Below, one piece after another: positions 59,077-64,000 of a DNA stretch of 64,000 bases (its first letter is position 1; the number at the start of each line of letters is the position of its first letter). A program made the position numbers and the translations under genes. The DNA comes from Fictibacillus aquaticus (GTDB lineage: Bacteria > Bacillota > Bacilli > Bacillales > Fictibacillaceae), in the NCBI RefSeq assembly GCF_002245695.1, contig NZ_NOII01000001.1, positions 62,001 to 126,000 on the forward strand, given 5' to 3'. Below the pieces are notes generated by a model. The model was not told where the DNA came from. It saw nothing but the letters and a program-made list of their open reading frames with translations, and made no database searches.

Positions 59077-60621
59077 ATGGAGGCTTTAAAAGAAATTGAA
59101 GGTAATTTGCTGACTAAAGAAGACCTTGTAGAAAAATACGGAAAGCTTGTTTATAAACTTTCAAATAAGTTTGTTAATCGAGCACACGCTCTTGGTCTTG
59201 ATCGAGAAGACATTCATTCATACGGGTTTATTGGCTTAATAAAGGCATTTGAAAATTGGGATCCAGAAAAGTTTAACGGAGATGTTAAAAAGTTCTCTAC
59301 GTTTGCCGTGCCAACCATCTTGGGATATATAAAACGAACTTTGCGGGACATGAACCCAGGAGTAAAGTTTTCGAGGTCAGCTAAGGAAACAGGAATGGAG
59401 ATAATCTCCAATGGATTAGAAAATGAGTCTCTGGAAGTAATAGTCGGAAAACTTTGCACAACAAAGAAAAAAGCATTGGCTGGACTTGATTACATTCGTT
59501 CTAAAACGCAATCTCTTGACGCTGTTGTTTTCGATGGAGGATCTGGCGGAGATAAGGAAACCACACTTGAACAAATGCTTGGCAAAAACGAAGATTTCAC
59601 AAATGTTGAAGTTGAAGATTTTATCCAGAGTTTGAATCCTAAAGAACAAATAATCGTTAGAGCGCTTTTGCGAAATAAAACTCAATATCAAATCGGTAAA
59701 GAATTGGGTTGGAGTCAGGTACATGTTAGTCGAACTGTACGGAAAATTAGACCCAGACTTACTCAATATCTAGCCGGAGAAAACGAGGAGGACATGGACA
59801 AGAAGCGGGTAAGGATGATAGCCAATGAAATTATGGATATTCACTGCAAACCTTGTAAGAAAAAGTTGGAGTTTTACGGAAAAGGTAAAGATCCTACTGA
59901 TTCGTTAAACAGATATTGCGCGGTGGAGTGCCCAGCAGGAAGGGATTTAAAGAAGCTGGGCGAGATACTGGACATCAAGAAAGAGAGTGCTCCGAAACCA
60001 AAACGCAAGAACAAAATAAAGGTGCGGGAGGAAAAGAAGATGACGGTTGTAGCTGAAAAGAAGCTGACAAAGGAATTGCTCGTGGATCTTTTAGCACAAG
60101 GCAAGAAGAACAAGGAGATCGCGGAAGAGTTCGGACTGGACCTTCCAAAGTTCTACCAGATGAAGAAGGAATGGGGACTTACGCAGCCGCGGGTAAAAAC
60201 ACCTCCAATCGAGAAGTTGGAAGAGCGTGTTCGAGAACAAAAAGAAACAAGTTGGCAGTCACCCCCGTTTGTTCAGGAAATGCCTAAGATTGAAGCTTTT
60301 CCTTTCGAGGAATACGAAGCTCTTAAAGCGGAAATAAACGCACTCAGAGAAGAAGCAGGAACACTGAGGGCGGATAATGGGCAACTAAAAGAACATGTTG
60401 ATAGTCTTGCAGAAGAAAACAGAGATTTAAAAATTCAGATTGACGAACTGAATAACCGACCGCAGCCAGAACCGTTCAATCGAGAGCTGTATCAAGAGCT
60501 CGCTGATCTAAAAGACCAATACCGCACAACGATGAACCTGCTGGCACAATCCGGCAAAGATTATCAAGAAATGAAAGCGAAGTTTGAGGCATCCACAACA
60601 TTCATCAAAGCGGTGCTGTAA
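59077..60621 (+). CDS. Sigma factor fused to zinc-finger, HTH and coiled-coil modules (514 aa)
   Basis: Residues 1-235 form a full sigma-70 protein with regions 2, 3 and 4. FSTFAVPTILGYIKR and VKFSRSAKETG closely match host SigF (FSTYAVPMIIGEIQR, VKVSRSLKETG). Residues 240-290 have a cysteine/histidine cluster (HCKPCKKK; YCAVECPAG) like a phage zinc finger. Residues 322-360 form an HTH (KNKEIAEEFGLDLPKFYQMK) and 405-510 a coiled coil. Shine-Dalgarno-like sequences and in-frame ATGs stand at the joints (59785/59794 and 60026/60040), so shorter products are possible. Start: ATG 59077, spaced from GGGGAG. Confidence 0.85.
   Translation: MEALKEIEGNLLTKEDLVEKYGKLVYKLSNKFVNRAHALGLDREDIHSYGFIGLIKAFENWDPEKFNGDVKKFSTFAVPTILGYIKRTLRDMNPGVKFSRSAKETGMEIISNGLENESLEVIVGKLCTTKKKALAGLDYIRSKTQSLDAVVFDGGSGGDKETTLEQMLGKNEDFTNVEVEDFIQSLNPKEQIIVRALLRNKTQYQIGKELGWSQVHVSRTVRKIRPRLTQYLAGENEEDMDKKRVRMIANEIMDIHCKPCKKKLEFYGKGKDPTDSLNRYCAVECPAGRDLKKLGEILDIKKESAPKPKRKNKIKVREEKKMTVVAEKKLTKELLVDLLAQGKKNKEIAEEFGLDLPKFYQMKKEWGLTQPRVKTPPIEKLEERVREQKETSWQSPPFVQEMPKIEAFPFEEYEALKAEINALREEAGTLRADNGQLKEHVDSLAEENRDLKIQIDELNNRPQPEPFNRELYQELADLKDQYRTTMNLLAQSGKDYQEMKAKFEASTTFIKAVL
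60026..60042 (+). promoter_or_regulatory. Internal ribosome binding site in the sigma-fusion gene
   Basis: GGGAGG, 8 nt, then in-frame ATG 60040. It would start a 193-residue HTH/coiled-coil product beginning MTVVAEKKLTKELLVDL. A weaker pair, GAGGAGG with ATG 59794 only 2 nt away, lies before the zinc-finger part. Confidence 0.55.
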
Positions 60622-60623
60622 CC

Positions 60624-61115
60624 ATGTTTGATGATGTTCGCGCTGTCCCTAAGCCGATGAAGCATCAGACAGAGAAAGACAAGCCTGTATTTAAAGAAAG
60701 GCGATATAACCGCAAGCGCAAGACGAAAAAGAAAGTGGAAATGTACAAGGGTGTGAAGATCCCGCACAGAAAGAGGCGCGGTGAAATATCGAAAGTAGAT
60801 TACGAGAAAGCGCTGCTGCATTATGGTGGTGGGTGCGCGGAAACAGGACAAACCAACATTGAGATGCACCACATTGTATTCCGTTCGCAGGGCGGCCGCG
60901 GAGGATTCAGAAACCTTGTTCCTCTCTCGAAAGAATTCCACACCTTATGCCATACAGACCGAGCATACGCAGATTACTGGCGGGAGCAGCACAAGAAAAT
61001 TTTCGGGCCGCATTACATGAAAGATGCCTATGACCTCTGGAAAGAAGGGTTGATTCATAATCCGACACCTGAAGCATTCGAGAAATTCATGCAGGGGGAA
61101 CAGGGCGATGCGTAG
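60624..61115 (+). CDS. HNH-type endonuclease-like protein
   Basis: A 163-residue protein with a basic N-terminus and an HNH-like motif: IEMHHIVFRSQGG, then NLVPLS and FHTLCHTD. It starts 2 bp after the sigma fusion. Phage HNH proteins nick or cut DNA in recombination or packaging; the exact role is unknown. Confidence 0.8.
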   Translation: MFDDVRAVPKPMKHQTEKDKPVFKERRYNRKRKTKKKVEMYKGVKIPHRKRRGEISKVDYEKALLHYGGGCAETGQTNIEMHHIVFRSQGGRGGFRNLVPLSKEFHTLCHTDRAYADYWREQHKKIFGPHYMKDAYDLWKEGLIHNPTPEAFEKFMQGEQGDA

Positions 61116-61317
61116 ATGGGTGGTAAGCAAAACAGTTGCCAGTGTAGATCACGAACGCTTGCAGCTGATCGTCATTCATCCAGAAGTCGATGACAAGGTG
61201 GCGGTAAAGAAAGAACACCGCGGGCGCTTTTACGAACGTCATCTGATAATAGGCAATAGAAACCCATTTTCCAGTGTAGTCAATATAGAGGGGAACAGAC
61301 AAGGGGAACACGCATGA
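61108..61317 (+). CDS. Hypothetical phage protein (69 aa)
   Basis: Starts inside the end of the HNH gene with GGGGGAACAGGG upstream and overlaps the methyltransferase start (ATGA). Basic, beta-rich product; no motif recognised. Confidence 0.6.
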   Translation: MRRWVVSKTVASVDHERLQLIVIHPEVDDKVAVKKEHRGRFYERHLIIGNRNPFSSVVNIEGNRQGEHA

Positions 61318-62261
61318 TAAAGATTCTTGAATTATTTGGCGGCATCGGTGCTCCAAGAAAGGCGCTTATCAACCTTGGGATAGATCATAAATCAATTGAC
61401 TATGTGGAGATTGATGAAAAGGCAGTTCGAGCATATAACGCTCTGTATGATAACCGTCATCGGGCGCAGTCGGTGGTTGGCTACAGTTTAAAACCGGACA
61501 TCCTTGTACATGGTTCGCCATGCCAAGACTTTTCCAGAGCTGGCACAAGACTTGGAGGAAAAGACGAGGATAAAACACGCAGCTCGCTCATGTGGGAGAC
61601 GTTGAAAATCATCGAGAACATGGGCGCTTGGAAACCTAGAGTGGTAGTTTGGGAGAACGTTAAAGGGGTGCTCGATAAAGATATGATTCACTCCTTTAGC
61701 AAGTACCTCGCTGAAATGAGCAGACTGGGATACACCAACAGCTTTGAAGTTCTAAATGCGATGGATTTCGGAATGCCTCAGAAAAGGGAGAGAGTCTTCA
61801 CAATTTCGACCCTCAGTGGTGAAGTATTTGATTTCAGCCGGCTAAAACGAAAACCGGCACGACATATCAGCGAATTGCTGGAGACGGACGTGACGGAAGA
61901 ACAATACATGATCAAGATCCCAAGCATGCTGAACCGCATCAGGGAATACGCACCGCCGAACATGAACTATCGCTTTTTGGATGTAATTGAATCACATTGC
62001 TGGACCATCAGTACTCGACAGGACCGCAGCCCGAATGCCGGCATTGTCCCGATTGAAGGGGGATACCGGTATCTAACAGAGAGGGAATGCTGGCGCCTCA
62101 TGGGATTCGATGATGAGGATTTCAAGGAAGTGCTCAAAGCATATCCAGGAGCGCCGAACAAGCGCAATGCCACATTATACCGACTGGCCGGCAACAGCAT
62201 CGTAGTGAACGTCCTGGAAGCGATATTCGAAGTGCTGTTGACGGAAGCGGTCACAACTTAA
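61314..62261 (+). CDS. DNA (cytosine-5) methyltransferase
   Basis: A 315-residue C5 methyltransferase. Motif I LELFGGIGAP, motif IV GSPCQDFS with the catalytic Cys, motif VI WENVKGV, motif VIII QKRERVF and motif X GNSIVVNVLEAIF are all present. The target-recognition region is short (about 180-250). No restriction enzyme gene is next to it, so it probably protects phage DNA from host restriction. Confidence 0.95.
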   Translation: MIKILELFGGIGAPRKALINLGIDHKSIDYVEIDEKAVRAYNALYDNRHRAQSVVGYSLKPDILVHGSPCQDFSRAGTRLGGKDEDKTRSSLMWETLKIIENMGAWKPRVVVWENVKGVLDKDMIHSFSKYLAEMSRLGYTNSFEVLNAMDFGMPQKRERVFTISTLSGEVFDFSRLKRKPARHISELLETDVTEEQYMIKIPSMLNRIREYAPPNMNYRFLDVIESHCWTISTRQDRSPNAGIVPIEGGYRYLTERECWRLMGFDDEDFKEVLKAYPGAPNKRNATLYRLAGNSIVVNVLEAIFEVLLTEAVTT

Positions 62262-62276
62262 TCTGGGAGGGTAACA

Positions 62277-62501
62277 ATGAACATTCCAGTCGGACTTGTA
62301 GACGAAAATGGAAAAATACATTACATGGTGATGCGAGACAAATTCCTTTCTGACCTGAGTGTAATGCTCAGGCAGGAAGGAATCACACCAGTTCATACTT
62401 CCGATGATAAAGGCAATTTGAAAACGTATCAGGCACAAGCGGTCATATTGATGTCAAAGGGCTGTAAAGGACACATGATGTTTATTCCGGACAAAGACTG
62501 A
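62277..62501 (+). CDS. Hypothetical phage protein (74 aa)
   Basis: CTGGGAGGG precedes ATG 62277. Soluble product MNIPVGLVDENGKIHYMVMR on, no motif recognised. The same leader (ATCTGGGAGGG) precedes the next gene. Confidence 0.65.
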   Translation: MNIPVGLVDENGKIHYMVMRDKFLSDLSVMLRQEGITPVHTSDDKGNLKTYQAQAVILMSKGCKGHMMFIPDKD

Positions 62502-62517
62502 TCTGGGAGGGATAAGG

Positions 62518-62862
62518 ATGTACAAGTGTGAAAAGTGCGGAGACAAAGGGATATTCAAAGGAAAATTATTCTCGGTGTACTGTAGCTGTCCAGCAGGCAA
62601 AAATAAACGAATTGAAATCGGCTGGCTGAAAACAGCTCCACAAAGCAATTATGATCTGCATAACATCGTAGAAGTTACCGTACAGATCAACGGCAAAGAA
62701 GTGAAGAAACAGATTGAAACGAAATCGCATGAAGATAGCTGGATAAATCCAGTCAACTGGAGATACCACAAAGCGAACAGGGACGTACTCATTGACTTGG
62801 CGCTTATGACGGGTGACAGGAAATGGTTTGATGAACTAACAACAAACGGAGGTAATGAATAA
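62518..62862 (+). CDS. Zinc-finger protein with IDEAL-like tail (114 aa)
   Basis: CTGGGAGGG precedes ATG 62518. Two cysteine pairs (CEKCG; YCSCPAG) make a zinc-binding N-terminus. The end DVLIDLALMTGDRKWFDELT resembles the IDEAL motif of small Bacillus proteins. Function unknown. Confidence 0.65.
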   Translation: MYKCEKCGDKGIFKGKLFSVYCSCPAGKNKRIEIGWLKTAPQSNYDLHNIVEVTVQINGKEVKKQIETKSHEDSWINPVNWRYHKANRDVLIDLALMTGDRKWFDELTTNGGNE

Positions 62863-63119
62863 TGGGTGAAATATATGAAACTTATTTAGTTACAACTAGC
62901 GACAGTGAAGTTTATGAATATGGATCACTTGAAGCTGCGGAAAAAGCTTTTCAAGAAATGAAAAGTGACTACGACGATTTTACTGGCGATGAAAGGCTGA
63001 CCTTGTCAAAAGTGATTAAGGTTGCATATGTCGTTGAAGATAAAGAACGGATGAAAAAAGAAAACCCGAAAGACAGTGGATATGATGGGTGGGTTAAATG
63101 GGAGGAACAACAATGCTAA
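62862..63119 (+). CDS. Hypothetical phage protein (85 aa)
   Basis: Its ATG overlaps the previous stop (TAATG), with GGAGG upstream. Acidic soluble product beginning [20 protein letters not shown]. Function unknown. It overlaps the ssb start by 7 nt. Confidence 0.65.
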   Translation: MGEIYETYLVTTSDSEVYEYGSLEAAEKAFQEMKSDYDDFTGDERLTLSKVIKVAYVVEDKERMKKENPKDSGYDGWVKWEEQQC

Positions 63120-63562
63120 ATAGAGTCGTATTGGTAGGAAGATTAACGGCTGATCCGCAACTCAAATACACGCCAAATGGAGTGGCTGTAGCAAACTTCA
63201 CACTTGCGGTCAACCGCCCATTCTCCAATCAGCAGGGTGAAAAGGAAGCTGATTTTATCAACTGTGTGGTGTGGCGAAAACCGGCTGAGTCAGCCTCGCA
63301 ATATCTTAAAAAAGGTTCACTTGCTGGAGTGGACGGAAGAATGCAGACACGCAGCTACGACAACAATCAAGGCCAGAGAGTCTACGTGACAGAAGTAATG
63401 GCAGAGAGCGTGCAGTTTTTGGAGCCGAGGAATCAGCAATCCGACAATAGCCGTTCAGACAGCGCGAATCAAAGGAACCAGCAACAGCAGCAAAGGCAAA
63501 ATGAACCGGATCCATTCGCTGGCGGATCGATAAGTATTTCTGACGAAGATTTACCTTTTTAG
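63113..63562 (+). CDS. ssb: Single-stranded DNA-binding protein
   Basis: A 149-residue SSB from ATG 63113 with GGGAGG upstream. OB fold: [20 protein letters not shown] and [12 protein letters not shown]. Gln/Asn/Ser-rich linker (about 105-135) and the acidic tail DEDLPF that binds partner proteins. A phage copy; completes the replication and recombination set. Confidence 0.95.
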   Translation: MLNRVVLVGRLTADPQLKYTPNGVAVANFTLAVNRPFSNQQGEKEADFINCVVWRKPAESASQYLKKGSLAGVDGRMQTRSYDNNQGQRVYVTEVMAESVQFLEPRNQQSDNSRSDSANQRNQQQQQRQNEPDPFAGGSISISDEDLPF

Positions 63563-63565
63563 AAA

Positions 63566-64000
63566 ATGTTACCAAAAAACGAACAGTTCATATGTGACGA
63601 TTGCAATCTCATTTTTCAAGTGTTTGGCATCGGCATCGTGAAACGAAAAAGCGTGTACTGCCCGAAATGCGGAGAGCGCTGGGAAACGAGAGTATACGAA
63701 TCCACCGGAAAAGGTACACGAGGCCGGCAAGGGTGGAAAGACTTTAAGCCGGATGAAATCGTGGTATTAAAACGCTGCCTGTCAGGGGAACTTGCTCCGC
63801 ATCAGGCAGCACTCCTATTAGGACGAAATGCTAATTCGATACGGATCAAGCTTCACCGCATGAGAAACGGCACACCTGCACCATCGGAAAATACATGGAA
63901 GGACAGCGAGGTTGCCGTACTCCAGAAAGCGATTAGAGAGGAAACGCACCTGCGAGAAGTAGCAGCGCAATTAAACCGCACTTACGATTCTGTAAGGCAG
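63566..64000 (+). CDS. Zinc-ribbon and HTH protein (3' end outside the window)
   Basis: Open from ATG 63566 to the last base (145 codons). Four cysteines (FICDDCNLIF; VYCPKCGERW) form a zinc ribbon in residues 9-40. Two Myb/HTH-like repeats follow (PDEIVVLKRCLSGELAPHQA, then a second near WKDSEVAVLQKAIREE) ending in RTYDSVRQ. It starts 3 bp after ssb. Probably a phage DNA-binding regulator; the end is not seen. Confidence 0.75.
   Translation, partial: MLPKNEQFICDDCNLIFQVFGIGIVKRKSVYCPKCGERWETRVYESTGKGTRGRQGWKDFKPDEIVVLKRCLSGELAPHQAALLLGRNANSIRIKLHRMRNGTPAPSENTWKDSEVAVLQKAIREETHLREVAAQLNRTYDSVRQ

Larger units (their letters stand above)
48540..64000. mobile_element. Prophage, left part (integration, lysogeny, early replication)
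   Basis: An integrase at the edge, a CI/Cro-like divergent pair with operators, then small tightly packed early genes, recombination and replication genes, methyltransferase and SSB, all typical of a temperate siphovirus of Bacillaceae. No terminase, capsid or tail genes are seen before the right edge. The left end is placed approximately; the att core is undefined. Confidence 0.92.

Noticed and set aside
61314-62261. Restriction-modification system
   Set aside because: Only the methyltransferase is present; the neighbouring HNH and small genes are not convincing restriction enzymes.

Overview
The window is a chromosome segment of an endospore-forming Bacillaceae bacterium. Gene order follows the Bacillus subtilis nudF-spoIIM-fur-xerD-spoIIA-spoVA-lysA-ppiB-scpAB-dacB-spmAB-rluB-resABCDE-fer-recS-ypbH axis closely. 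The sporulation genes carry promoters that look like SigE, SigF, SigG and SigH sites. The ribDEAHT cluster and sigX, which break this order in B. subtilis, are absent here. A genus such as Fictibacillus or a close relative is possible, but that is inference only.

Layout. 1-2.4 kb: short-chain fatty acid transporter (5' end outside the window) and thiolase. 2.5-5.5 kb: aldo/keto reductase, the tiny FtsZ inhibitor MciZ, NudF and an endonuclease Q-like PHP protein. 5.5-8.1 kb: spoIIM, fur, yqzK, xerD. 8.2-11.6 kb: nucleoside salvage (deoB, punA, pdp). 11.7-19.6 kb: dacF, spoIIAA-AB-sigF and the seven-gene spoVA operon. 19.6-26.1 kb: lysA and a basic amino acid permease, each under its own lysine riboswitch, with ppiB, a DUF309 gene and scpAB between them. 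26.2-27.9 kb: type III polyketide synthase and methyltransferase (bpsAB-like). 27.9-30.2 kb: dacB-spmA-spmB (spore cortex). 30.3-37.4 kb: rluB and resABCDE (cytochrome c maturation and the ResDE two-component system). 37.4-38.7 kb: a cobalamin riboswitch before a DUF4430 lipoprotein and an ECF S component. 38.8-48.2 kb: ferredoxin, ypbB-recS, a CPBP protease, ypbF, a CBS protein, ypbG, a MerR/B12-binding regulator, mecB and ddl.

48.5-64 kb is the left end of a prophage inserted just after ddl and running off the right edge. It holds an integrase, a CI/Cro-type switch with four copies of a 13-bp operator, small early genes, a putative annealing protein with a PD-(D/E)XK exonuclease, YopX, two sigma-70-like proteins, a second XRE switch with overlapping divergent promoters, an antirepressor, an AbrB-like protein, a replication initiator with iterons inside its gene, a DnaC/DnaI-type ATPase, HNH, a C5 methyltransferase, SSB and the start of a zinc-ribbon/HTH gene. 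No structural phage genes are reached.

The observations most worth following are: (i) a consensus SigA promoter overlapped by a near-perfect Fur box just beyond the 3' end of fer and pointing antisense into it, a possible iron-sparing antisense RNA; (ii) a 514-residue phage protein joining a sporulation-type sigma factor to zinc-finger, HTH and coiled-coil modules, with internal Shine-Dalgarno/ATG pairs at the module joints; (iii) the riboswitch-controlled lipoprotein/ECF pair together with a CarH/LitR-like B12-binding regulator; (iv) compact phage control elements (operators, LexA-like box, iteron origin); and (v) several very small genes (29-56 codons) with good ribosome binding sites.
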